Source: JBCBCP01 sp038530575 (GTDB lineage Bacteria > Pseudomonadota > Alphaproteobacteria > Rhodobacterales > Rhodobacteraceae). Taken from it: a stretch of 57,636 bases of DNA. The position numbers were made by a program, and so were the translations under genes. The stretch spans positions 1-57,636 of the forward strand of contig JBCBCP010000017.1 of assembly GCA_038530575.1 (NCBI GenBank), in the 5' to 3' direction. Positions 47,670 to 54,863 of this stretch are shown piece after piece. Below the pieces are notes generated by a model. The model saw only the letters and a list, made by a program, of their open reading frames with translations. It made no database searches and was not told where the DNA came from. Positions within the stretch are counted from its first letter, which is position 1. Each line of letters begins with the position of its first letter.

Positions 47670-49784
47670 ATGATGAGTAACAACAAGGTTTTGACCGTCG
47701 CCTACGGCACGTTCTCGTGCACGCTAGAAGGCTTTGACGACAGTGTCAGCACGATGAAGGTGATTGCGGAGTATTTCCGCGATCTGTCCGCCGATGATCG
47801 CTATTTCGGCGCCGTTCCGCCGCAGCCTGATGCAGAGATGCTGGCGCGTATCGCGGAAAAAGAGATTGCCCGGCGCGTTCAGGCGCGGCTGGATGGCAAT
47901 AACCTCGTGCTGAGCGCGGACCCGGCCCCAGACGCGCCGGCCGCTGAACCGGAGGCGCCCGTGGAGCCCGCGTTTGCCAAGCAGGCGGACCCGGCGCCGG
48001 AGGCGCGGCCAGAGCCTGCACCGGAGCCTGTTGAGGTGCCTGAGGCCGTATCTGCCGAAGCCCCCGCGCCCGAGCCGGAGGCGGTTGTTGAGCCCGAGCC
48101 GGAGGCGATTGTTGATCCCGAGCCAGAGGCGGTCTTCGAGCCCGAGCCACAGCCGGAAGCCGAACAGCCCGCCGCCCCTGAACAGATCGCCGGAACCGAA
48201 GCTGAGGACGTTCCGACTGGAGCCGTCATCGCTGGTGCAGGCGTTGCGGGTGCCGCCGCCGCGGCGGCCGGCAGCTCCATCGCGGACAAACTGGCCCGGA
48301 TCCGTGCGGTCGTCTCGCAAGGCGAGCCCGAAGAGCCGGCCTATACCGAAGACGAACATGCCGAGGAGATGTTTGACACTCCCGACATGACCGAATTCCC
48401 CGATGCGAAGATCGACGGTACCGCTGCAGAAACCGAACCCGCCGCATATGGGGCTGTTGATGCCGCCCCCGATGCGGAAGAAATTGCAGCGCCGGCCGTG
48501 GCAGACACAATCGCGGACGTGGCCGCTCAAGAGGCTGTGGTAGCAGATGATGCCGTCGTGGACGACTTGGCAACGGAGGACCCGGTCGCAGAAGAGCCCG
48601 CCCCAGAGCCAGCTGCCGCCGTGACACCAGAGCCAGAGGCCGCGCAAGTGGCTGCGGATGATCCTGATGACGTCGCGGGAATCCTCGCCCGGTTGAGCGC
48701 TGACGCGCCGGATGCCGAGCCCGAGGGCGTGCCCACGCAGGATCCAGCAGCGGCAGACCCTGAACCAGAGCCCGAACCTGCGCCAGAAACCGAGGTCGCT
48801 CAGGTCAAGCCCGCGCCAGCCGCGCGTGTGATCAAGGTAAAGCGTGCGGATCTCGAGGCCGCAATCGCAAGCGGCAAGCTTGAAGAAGTGGCGCCGGACA
48901 CGCCGGACACGCTCGAAGACATCCCTTCCAGCCTGTCAGCCGAGGACGAGGCGGAGCTTTTGAGCGATCTTGCCGCGGTTGAAGCCGAGCTTGCCCAAGT
49001 CGAAACCGAGGTGCCCACCCCAGAGGCGGACGCGACGCCCGAGCCCGGGGCGGCAGTGACGCCTGCGCCGCTGACAGACGTGACGCCGGAGGCGGCATCG
49101 GAAACGGCGCCGACGGCCGCAAAGTCGCCTGGTAGCGAACCCGATGTTGACCGCCTGCTGGCAAAGGCCGATGCGGAGATGGAAACACCCGAAGCTGCGC
49201 GCAACCGCGAAGCCTTCGCACAGTTGCGCGGCGCTGTTGCCGCCAGCAAGTCGGACACCGGCATCAGTGAAGAATTGACCGGCGAAGAAGAAACCGGTCG
49301 CTATCGCACCGACCTTGCGGCAGCCATCCGGCCGCGGCGCCCCGCCCCACGCGGCGAAGCGCGCGACGCCCGCCCGGTGCCCAAGGCCGCGCCTCTCAAG
49401 CTGGTGGCGGAGCAGCGTGTCGACCTACCTGCCGGTCAGACGACCGAAGGACCAGTTCGCCCGCGCCGCGTCGCCGCTGCGGCCGAAGCTGGCCCGGACG
49501 GCAGTTTTGCCGACTACGCAGAGGACATGGGCGCGCAAAGCCTGCCGCAACTGCTCGAAGCGGCAGCCGCCTACCTTGCCTTTGTGGAAAACCGCGACAC
49601 CTTCTCGCGCCCGCAGATCATGAACAAAGTGCGCGCGGCACAGGGCGGCGAATTCAGCCGTGAAGACGGGCTGCGCTCCTTTGGCCAGCTTCTGCGCGCC
49701 GGCAAGATCGAAAAGCTCAAGGGCGGTCGGTTCACGGCCACGGGCGAGACTGGGTTCCGACCCGACGCCCGCGCAGCGGGCTAA
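47670..49784 (+). CDS. Large acidic Pro/Glu/Ala-rich protein with conserved ends, unknown
   Basis: A 704-residue protein in three parts. Residues about 1-75 are ordered (VLTVAYGTFSCTLEGFDDSV, STMKVIAEYFRDLSADDRYF, AEKEIARRVQARLDGN). Residues about 80-520 are low-complexity and very acidic, dominated by Glu-Pro and Ala-Glu (EPEPEA motifs), with one hydrophobic Gly/Ala stretch (TGAVIAGAGVAGAAAAAAGS) that could insert in a membrane. Residues about 610-704 are ordered again (LPQLLEAAAAYLAFVENRDT, RAAQGGEFSREDGLRSFGQL, LRAGKIEKLKGGRFTATG). Function unknown. AAAGGA precedes ATG 47670, and a strong terminator follows. Confidence 0.75.
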   Translation: MMSNNKVLTVAYGTFSCTLEGFDDSVSTMKVIAEYFRDLSADDRYFGAVPPQPDAEMLARIAEKEIARRVQARLDGNNLVLSADPAPDAPAAEPEAPVEPAFAKQADPAPEARPEPAPEPVEVPEAVSAEAPAPEPEAVVEPEPEAIVDPEPEAVFEPEPQPEAEQPAAPEQIAGTEAEDVPTGAVIAGAGVAGAAAAAAGSSIADKLARIRAVVSQGEPEEPAYTEDEHAEEMFDTPDMTEFPDAKIDGTAAETEPAAYGAVDAAPDAEEIAAPAVADTIADVAAQEAVVADDAVVDDLATEDPVAEEPAPEPAAAVTPEPEAAQVAADDPDDVAGILARLSADAPDAEPEGVPTQDPAAADPEPEPEPAPETEVAQVKPAPAARVIKVKRADLEAAIASGKLEEVAPDTPDTLEDIPSSLSAEDEAELLSDLAAVEAELAQVETEVPTPEADATPEPGAAVTPAPLTDVTPEAASETAPTAAKSPGSEPDVDRLLAKADAEMETPEAARNREAFAQLRGAVAASKSDTGISEELTGEEETGRYRTDLAAAIRPRRPAPRGEARDARPVPKAAPLKLVAEQRVDLPAGQTTEGPVRPRRVAAAAEAGPDGSFADYAEDMGAQSLPQLLEAAAAYLAFVENRDTFSRPQIMNKVRAAQGGEFSREDGLRSFGQLLRAGKIEKLKGGRFTATGETGFRPDARAAG

Positions 49785-49804
49785 GGCGCCGCTCAGCACA
49801 ACAC

Positions 49805-49835
49805 AAAAGGCGGGCCGTGATGGCCCGCCTTTTTT
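49805..49835 (+). terminator. Rho-independent terminator after the acidic protein gene
   Basis: A 12-bp perfect stem AAAAGGCGGGCC / GGCCCGCCTTTT with a 5-base loop, followed by further T. It also overlaps the stop of the convergent DUF4345-type gene and carries an A-run on the other side, so it may act in both directions. Confidence 0.92.
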
Positions 49836-50208
49836 ATGCCCGCATCACGTGGCGATACCATGGGATGAACCCCAGCACGCCTATCTCGAACGCGATCACC
49901 GCGCCCATCCATGGGCTGGGCAGGCCATAGATGCCTGCCGAGTACAATCGCGCCAGCCCGGCAAGCGCGGTGGCGCACAGCACTATGGTCAAGACGGCCC
50001 CCGCACGCTCCAGGTTTCGCACGATCCAGAGCGTGAGGAAAAACGGCAGCATCGACCAGACCGCCGAAAACCGCATCTGACCGTCCAATCGCGGTGTGAC
50101 CTGCGCATCCGGCACAAAGGCCGCCGCGCCGCCGAGGAAATTCATCACCCCAAGCGAAAAGGGCAACAGCGCAACGAGCAGTAGGGCAGAGATGAAAAAT
50201 GCACGCAT
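49834..50208 (-). CDS. DUF4345-like membrane protein
   Basis: A 124-residue protein of four membrane helices (FFISALLLVALLPFSLGVMN, FSAVWSMLPFFLTLWIVRNL, GAVLTIVLCATALAGLARLY, MGAVIAFEIGVLGFIPWY). It resembles DUF4345 proteins, which are often adjacent to a TetR regulator, as here. Function unknown. ATG 50208 with GGGGATTT upstream is preferred over ATGs 12 and 27 bases earlier. It is divergent from TetR with a palindrome between them. Confidence 0.75.
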   Translation of the reverse strand: MRAFFISALLLVALLPFSLGVMNFLGGAAAFVPDAQVTPRLDGQMRFSAVWSMLPFFLTLWIVRNLERAGAVLTIVLCATALAGLARLYSAGIYGLPSPWMGAVIAFEIGVLGFIPWYRHVMRA

Positions 50209-50225
50209 GGAAATCCCCATCTGAT

Positions 50226-50253
50226 CACTGTTCAATTACACATTTGATCAGTG
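50226..50253. promoter_or_regulatory. TetR-type operator palindrome
   Basis: CACTGTTCA and TGATCAGTG form a 9-bp inverted repeat (8 of 9 pairs match) around a 10-base spacer, located between the divergent DUF4345-like (start 50208) and tetR (start 50295) genes. It is the expected type of site for autoregulation and control of the neighbour. Confidence 0.65.
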
Positions 50254-50294
50254 TACAGATTGAGTCAAGCGCTGATCTGTGGCAAGACGCTCAC

Positions 50295-50903
50295 ATGACT
50301 GTAAAGCGCGCCAAGTATCATCACGGCAATCTGGCGGCCGAGCTCATCCGCCAAGGTGCAGCGCTCCTTGCGGAACGGGGTGCGGACGCATTCAGCCTGC
50401 GCGAAGTGGCCCGGCGTGCGGGTGTTGCGGCCGCCGCGCCGGCGCACCATTTCGGCAACGTGCGCGGGTTGATGACGGCTATCGCCACCGCGGGGTTCAC
50501 CGAACTTGCTGAGCGGCAAGCGACCGCTGCGCAAGCGGCCACGTCCCCCAATGATGCGGTAACTGCCATTTGCCGGGCCTACGTAGACACCTGCACCCAA
50601 AGCCCAGGGCACGCAGCGGTCATGTTCCGCCTTGACATGATCGATGCCGAAGATCCGGAGTTTCGCGCTGCAGCCTTCGCAGCATTCGATCAGCTTCAGG
50701 CCGCGGTGCACTCCGCCGTGCCAAACGGCGCCGATCCTGCGTGCACCGCCAAGGCCCTGTGGTCCGCCATGCACGGGCTTACGGGCCTTAAAATGTTGAG
50801 AGACGAGCCACGCTTGATCGACTTCACTGTTCGCACGCTACTCGCCGGTACGGCCCCTACTCGCCCTGCGGCGCGTCCGGATCAGGCTGGCCGATCCCCT
50901 TGA
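50295..50903 (+). CDS. TetR/AcrR-family regulator
   Basis: A 202-residue protein with an N-terminal TetR helix-turn-helix (HGNLAAELIRQGAALLAERG, AFSLREVARRAGVAAAAPAH, HFGNVRGLMTAIATAG) and a C-terminal ligand-binding domain (TAICRAYVDTCTQSPGHAAV, KALWSAMHGLTGLKMLRDEP). It probably represses the divergent membrane protein gene and itself through the palindrome at 50226-50253. ATG 50295 is used because the HTH begins right after. It overlaps convergent DUF2842 by 47 bases. Confidence 0.9.
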   Translation: MTVKRAKYHHGNLAAELIRQGAALLAERGADAFSLREVARRAGVAAAAPAHHFGNVRGLMTAIATAGFTELAERQATAAQAATSPNDAVTAICRAYVDTCTQSPGHAAVMFRLDMIDAEDPEFRAAAFAAFDQLQAAVHSAVPNGADPACTAKALWSAMHGLTGLKMLRDEPRLIDFTVRTLLAGTAPTRPAARPDQAGRSP

Positions 50904-51099
50904 ACACAGCGCGAAGCGGAATAGCCCACAAGATGCCGAGCAACGCATAGATCAGCAATTCAATCCCAACCGAAGGCCGGTCAAGCGGGTCCGGATAAAT
51001 CCAGTTCATCACGCTGACGGCGGTCACGATGTACAGCGGAACGCCGACCACCAGCACCAGCAGCGACAGCCGTTTGCGTGTCTTGTAGCTCAGCGCCAT
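50857..51099 (-). CDS. DUF2842 small membrane protein
   Basis: An 80-residue protein with two membrane helices (RLSLLVLVVGVPLYIVTAVS, ELLIYALLGILWAIPLRAVF), typical of DUF2842, a family of unknown function common in alphaproteobacteria. It follows purA after 9 bases with GGGAGG overlapping the purA stop, so it is in the purA transcript. The 47-base overlap with convergent tetR covers its C-terminus (GQPDPDAPQGE). Confidence 0.85.
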   Translation of the reverse strand: MALSYKTRKRLSLLVLVVGVPLYIVTAVSVMNWIYPDPLDRPSVGIELLIYALLGILWAIPLRAVFKGIGQPDPDAPQGE

Positions 51100-51108
51100 G
51101 AGGCCTCC

Positions 51109-52401
51109 CTAATCAGCGAATGGATCCCGCACCAGAATGGTGTCGTCTCTCTCTGGAGATGTGGAGAGTAGGGCCACCGGGCAGTCAATCAACTCCTCGA
51201 TCCGGCGCACATATTTGATCGCTTGCCCCGGCAAGTCCGCCCAGGACCGCGCCCCCTCGGTCGAGGTGGCCCACCCCTCCATCTCTTCGTAAACCGGCAC
51301 GCAGCGCGCCTGCGCATCCGCCGCGGTCGGCAAGTAGTCCAACCGCTCACCGTCCAGTTCATAGCCCACGCAGATTTTCAGCATCTCGAACCCGTCCAGA
51401 ACGTCCAGCTTGGTCAACGCGATGCCGTTCATGCCGGATGTTGCACAGGTCTGCCGCACCAGACAGGCGTCGAACCAGCCACAACGGCGCTTGCGGCCCG
51501 TGGTGGTGCCAAACTCATGCCCACGCTCGCCAAGCCGCTGCCCGTCCTCGTCCTCCAACTCGGTTGGAAACGGCCCTTCGCCCACGCGGGTGGTGTATGC
51601 CTTTACGATCCCTAGGACAAAGTCGATTGCGCCCGGGCCAAGACCAACCCCTGTCGCCGCCTGCCCCGCGATCACGTTTGAGGATGTGACAAACGGATAG
51701 GTGCCAAAATCAATATCCAAAAGCGCCCCCTGCGCACCCTCGAACAAGATACGCTTTCCGGCCTTTCGACGGTCTTCCATCACCTTCCAGACCGGAGCGG
51801 CATAGGGCAAAATGCCCGGCGCCACAGCCCGCAGGCTGTCCAGCAGACCGTCGCGATCCACCGGCTCAAGGCCAAGCCCACGGCGCAGCGCGTCATGATG
51901 CACCAGCGCCCTGTCCACCCGCAACTCCAGCGTTGCATCATCGGCAAGGTCCGCAACCCGGATAACCCGTCGGCCCACCTTGTCCTCGTAACACGGGCCA
52001 ATACCGCGCCCAGTGGTGCCGATCTTTGCCACTGAATTCTGGCTTTCCCGGGCCCGGTCCAGCTCCCCGTGCAAGGGCAGGATCAGCGGCGTATTCTCGG
52101 CAATCATCAGTGTCTCTGGCGTGATCTCAACACCTTGCGCCCGGATCGTTTCGATCTCGTCGAGCAAGTGCCAGGGGTCGAGCACAACGCCATTTCCGAT
52201 TACGCTGAGCTTACGGCCCCGCACCACGCCAGACGGCAGTGCATGCAGCTTGTACACCGTGCCGCCCACAACCAGCGTATGCCCTGCATTATGCCCACCC
52301 TGAAAACGCGCGATCACGTCTGCCCGCTCGCTCAACCAGTCGACGATCTTGCCTTTGCCTTCGTCGCCCCACTGCGCGCCGACAACCACCACGTTGGCCA
52401 T
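51109..52401 (-). CDS. purA: Adenylosuccinate synthetase
   Basis: A 430-residue protein with the full family signature: MANVVVVGAQWGDEGKGKIV (P-loop), GGHNAGHTLVV, GTTGRGIGPCYEDKVGRR, FEGAQGALLDIDFGTYPFVT, SSNVIAGQAATGVGLGPG and EFGTTTGRKRRCGWFDA. It makes adenylosuccinate from IMP, Asp and GTP on the way to AMP. AAAGGG precedes ATG 52401, and a sigma-70 promoter candidate lies at 52434-52462. Confidence 0.98.
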   Translation of the reverse strand: MANVVVVGAQWGDEGKGKIVDWLSERADVIARFQGGHNAGHTLVVGGTVYKLHALPSGVVRGRKLSVIGNGVVLDPWHLLDEIETIRAQGVEITPETLMIAENTPLILPLHGELDRARESQNSVAKIGTTGRGIGPCYEDKVGRRVIRVADLADDATLELRVDRALVHHDALRRGLGLEPVDRDGLLDSLRAVAPGILPYAAPVWKVMEDRRKAGKRILFEGAQGALLDIDFGTYPFVTSSNVIAGQAATGVGLGPGAIDFVLGIVKAYTTRVGEGPFPTELEDEDGQRLGERGHEFGTTTGRKRRCGWFDACLVRQTCATSGMNGIALTKLDVLDGFEMLKICVGYELDGERLDYLPTAADAQARCVPVYEEMEGWATSTEGARSWADLPGQAIKYVRRIEELIDCPVALLSTSPERDDTILVRDPFAD

Positions 52402-52433
52402 GAAACGACCCTTTCATCCGTCAAACCCGCGCT

Positions 52434-52462
52434 GCTATAGCCCCGCCGCGCCCAACACGCAA
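52434..52462 (-). promoter_or_regulatory. Sigma-70 promoter candidate for purA
   Basis: On the minus strand TTGCGT (52462-52457), a 17-base spacer, then TATAGC (52439-52434), 33 bases before the purA ATG. Both boxes are fair matches and the spacing is ideal. Confidence 0.45.
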
Positions 52463-52596
52463 ACAGCCCGTCGCCGCACCGCGCCCATATCTTCAGATGG
52501 CAAAACAAACCCGCCTAGCAGTCAGCTATCGGAGCCCCCCTTGCCAGAGACGCCATCGCCCGCCACTTTCGCACCGACACAAGACAGGAGCGCAAG

Positions 52597-52998
52597 ATGG
52601 GCTTCATCATCCGCTGGATTTGCGCATTCGCGCTGCTGGCCGCGACATATAATCCGACCGAATTCAACTATGTCCGCTGGGTGCAGGACCATGGCGGCGA
52701 AAACCTTTCCATCGCCGTGCTCTCCGGGCTGGTGCTGCTGATCGGCTACATCATCTATTTGCGCGCCACGCTGCGCTCGATCGGTCCCTTCGGCATGGCA
52801 TTGGTCCTCGCGCTTGTGGGCGCACTTTTGTGGGTGCTGTACGATCTGGGTTTTGTGAGCCTCTCGGACCCGGGCCTCAACACGTGGATCGGGCTGGTCG
52901 CGCTGGCCACGGTGCTGGGCATCGGGCTTAGTTGGTCGATCATCCGGCGCCGCCTATCCGGGCAGGCCGACGTGGACGACGTTGATCAGGTAGACTGA
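52597..52998 (+). CDS. Small membrane protein, DUF6524-like
   Basis: A 133-residue protein of four membrane helices: MGFIIRWICAFALLAATYNP, NLSIAVLSGLVLLIGYIIYL, SIGPFGMALVLALVGALLWV and TWIGLVALATVLGIGLSWSI, ending in an acidic tail (DVDDVDQVD). The N-terminal aromatic stretch YNPTEFNYVRWV is distinctive and resembles a family found in Rhodobacteraceae (DUF6524 by memory). Function unknown. AGGAG precedes the ATG (52597). It is divergent from purA. Confidence 0.7.
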   Translation: MGFIIRWICAFALLAATYNPTEFNYVRWVQDHGGENLSIAVLSGLVLLIGYIIYLRATLRSIGPFGMALVLALVGALLWVLYDLGFVSLSDPGLNTWIGLVALATVLGIGLSWSIIRRRLSGQADVDDVDQVD

Positions 52999-53053
52999 CC
53001 CTGTTGGGATGGTGGGAGGGGTGTCGCGGCGCAGTCGCGCACGTCACCCGCCA

Positions 53054-53359
53054 TCAAAGCCGAACGGGTGCACCATGGGGCGTGCGCAGGTAGGCCGCCT
53101 CCCACGCATCGCGTAGCTGCGCGAGTTTTGCGGCCTCTGCCCAGCCTTTCTCGGTCGCCAACGCCTCCAGCGTCTCGAGCCAGCAGGCGAAGTAATCGTC
53201 GCCGCCGTTCAAATCACGTTCAAGGCCGCGCCGGGCTAGGGTCGCGGAAAACCGATCTGCCCAATCGGTCCACGCAAAATAGCCCGCTTCGTTCAGCGCG
53301 ACTGTCAGGCCAAAAGCCTGCGCATGCCAGGGCGCCTCAAAGGCTGGCTCAGGCCGCAT
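53054..53359 (-). CDS. Nitrile hydratase accessory (activator) protein
   Basis: A 101-residue protein matching the small nitrile hydratase accessory family (P14K/beta-like): PAFEAPWHAQAFGLTVALNE, FAWTDWADRFSATLARRG, NGGDDYFACWLETLEALATE. In cobalt nitrile hydratases such proteins exchange subunits and deliver the metal. It is the third gene of nthA-nthB-accessory on this strand, 26 bases after nthB, and its stop is near a GGGTGCACC segment with no clear terminator. It is homologous in part to the beta-subunit N-terminus (F..W..RA.G.T). Confidence 0.9.
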   Translation of the reverse strand: MRPEPAFEAPWHAQAFGLTVALNEAGYFAWTDWADRFSATLARRGLERDLNGGDDYFACWLETLEALATEKGWAEAAKLAQLRDAWEAAYLRTPHGAPVRL

Positions 53360-53385
53360 GAGGCCTGCACCCGTGCGCTGCTGCG

Positions 53386-54060
53386 TTACGCCGGCTCAAG
53401 ATAGCTCTCCCACAGATCAAGGACCACCTCGTCTCCCGGGTGCTCTGGGTTGTCCCACAGCTGAGATGCTGCAAAGGACACCGCGTAAAGCGGCTCGGGC
53501 GCCTCGCCCAATCTGTGTGCGGCTGCATCGGGCAAAACGTGGCACCCTTGCACCCGCACAATACGACCTGCGGCGCCGGCAGCATATAAGGGCAAACGCG
53601 TATGGCCGCCATCAACCATCGCGTTGCCTGCCCGGCGCCGCGTCCGCACCACGTCTCCCACCTGAAATGTGGGCGCCGCGCCGTCCCGGTCCGCGGGCCC
53701 GCCCCGGGCCAGGACCTGCGCCACGTCCCCGGGCCTCAGCGCCTTATCCGCAAGGTCCGAGCGTCCCGTCGCGCGCCCGGCCGCCAATTCGTACCGTGTC
53801 ACTGCCCCTGTCTCCACCAGCAGATCGGCCAGCGCTGCCATCCATTTTTCGTAGTAGGAAAAGCGCGCATAATCCGTTGGGGAAAGCCGTTCGCGCGCAT
53901 GCCGGGAAACGTCGATATTCCACAGCCCAAGCGAGCCGCAAGCCAGCGTCACGCCCAGCGCGCGGGCATGCCAGTCATGCGAGAACACAGGTGAATCGTC
54001 CGCGTCTGGCACCACGCGTCCGTCGCCATAACGGCCACCCATGTCGTGGACGCGGCTCAC
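53386..54060 (-). CDS. nthB: Nitrile hydratase beta subunit
   Basis: A 224-residue protein with the N-terminus MSRVHDMGG (family form MNGIHDxGG), the helical FSHDWHARALGVTLACGSLG and FSYYEKWMAALADLLVETGA, and the C-terminal SH3-like beta barrel (FQVGDVVRTRRRAGN, THTRLP-like HTRLPLY, GCHVLPDAAAHRLGE, LYAVSFAASQLW). It partners the metal-carrying alpha subunit. The start is GTG 54060, which overlaps the stop of a 12-codon mini-ORF as GTGA; the upstream nthA stop lies 31 bases further. See the mini-ORF entry for how nthA and nthB are linked. Confidence 0.94.
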   Translation of the reverse strand: MSRVHDMGGRYGDGRVVPDADDSPVFSHDWHARALGVTLACGSLGLWNIDVSRHARERLSPTDYARFSYYEKWMAALADLLVETGAVTRYELAAGRATGRSDLADKALRPGDVAQVLARGGPADRDGAAPTFQVGDVVRTRRRAGNAMVDGGHTRLPLYAAGAAGRIVRVQGCHVLPDAAAHRLGEAPEPLYAVSFAASQLWDNPEHPGDEVVLDLWESYLEPA

Positions 54061-54096
54061 GCGTCTGCGCCATGTTTTGTGCGGACGCGGCTCACG
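54048..54096 (-). repeat. Tandem duplication at the nthA-nthB junction
   Basis: A perfect 14-base direct repeat (minus strand CGTGAGCCGCGTCC) lies at 54048-54061 and 54083-54096, offset by 35 bases. Copy one is the nthB start codon region, copy two covers the nthA stop. It looks like a short tandem duplication of an ancestral GTGA stop/start overlap. Confidence 0.75.
54057..54095 (-). CDS. 12-codon mini-ORF joining nthA and nthB
   Basis: Starting at GTG 54095, which overlaps the nthA stop as GTGA, the frame reads MSRVRTKHGADA and stops at TGA 54059-54057, which overlaps the nthB GTG again as GTGA. The first four residues repeat the nthB N-terminus MSRV, because of the 35-base duplication. 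It may act as a translational relay so that ribosomes finishing nthA pass to nthB; it is too short to be a protein of its own. Its translation is untested. Confidence 0.4.
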   Translation of the reverse strand: MSRVRTKHGADA

Positions 54097-54709
54097 GCGC
54101 GGACGCCAAAGCGGTGCCGATCATCGAGTCCCGGCTTACGAGGCCCATCAGAGCGTCTTCCGACCACCCCTCAGTGCCCGCGGGGCGCATCGGCACGACC
54201 AGATACCGAACCTCGGCGGTCGAATCCCAGACCCGCACCGCCGTACCCTGGGGCAAGGTCACCCCGAATTCGGCGAGCACCTTGCGCGGCTCGCGCACCG
54301 CACGGGCCCGATAGGCATCCGACTTGTACCAGCCCGGAGGAATGCCCAGCAGAGGCCATGGGTAGCAGGAGCACAGCGTGCAGACGACCATATTGTGCAT
54401 TTCGGCTGTGTTCTCCACTGCCACCATGTGCTCACCCTGGCGGCCATAGTAGCCAAGGTCTGACACCACGGCTGTCGCGTCCTCTAGCAACGCGGCACGA
54501 AACCCCTCATCCATCCATGCTTTGACAACCACGCGCGCCCCGTTTCGCGGCCCGACCTTGTTCTCGTAAGTGTCGATGATGGCGTCCACCGCCGCCGGAT
54601 CGACCAGCCCTTTTTCGACCAGGAGTGTCTCGAGCGCCTTGAGACGCAGCGCCGGATCCGGCGGCAGCAGGGCGTGAGGATGATCGTGGTCGTGATGGTC
54701 ATGCGGCAT
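54092..54709 (-). CDS. nthA: Nitrile hydratase alpha subunit, cobalt type
   Basis: A 205-residue protein. The metal claw motif VCTLCSCYPWP has Cys110, Thr111, Cys113, Ser114 and Cys115; Thr in the second position marks the cobalt type (iron types have Ser). Other family landmarks are LRLKALETLLVEKGLVDPAA, GARVVVKAWMDEGFRAALL and WYKSDAYRARAVREPRKVLA. It hydrates nitriles to amides. The N-terminus is a His/Asp-rich tail (MPHDHHDHDHPH) that could bind metal. ATG 54709 is chosen because it starts this tail; in-frame upstream sequence looks non-coding. Divergent from the GDSL-RTX gene. Confidence 0.95.
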   Translation of the reverse strand: MPHDHHDHDHPHALLPPDPALRLKALETLLVEKGLVDPAAVDAIIDTYENKVGPRNGARVVVKAWMDEGFRAALLEDATAVVSDLGYYGRQGEHMVAVENTAEMHNMVVCTLCSCYPWPLLGIPPGWYKSDAYRARAVREPRKVLAEFGVTLPQGTAVRVWDSTAEVRYLVVPMRPAGTEGWSEDALMGLVSRDSMIGTALASAP

Positions 54710-54863
54710 GGAAACACCTTGCCCCCTAGCGCACCGTCCGTCCAGCCCTGCAAGGCGCCCGCAGGCACCATAGAAGCCACACCCCAGAGTAGTATTTTTC
54801 CGCACGTGGACCGGTTAACTATGCTAGACTCGGTCCGCACAAACACCCGCAAAGGACCCGGCC

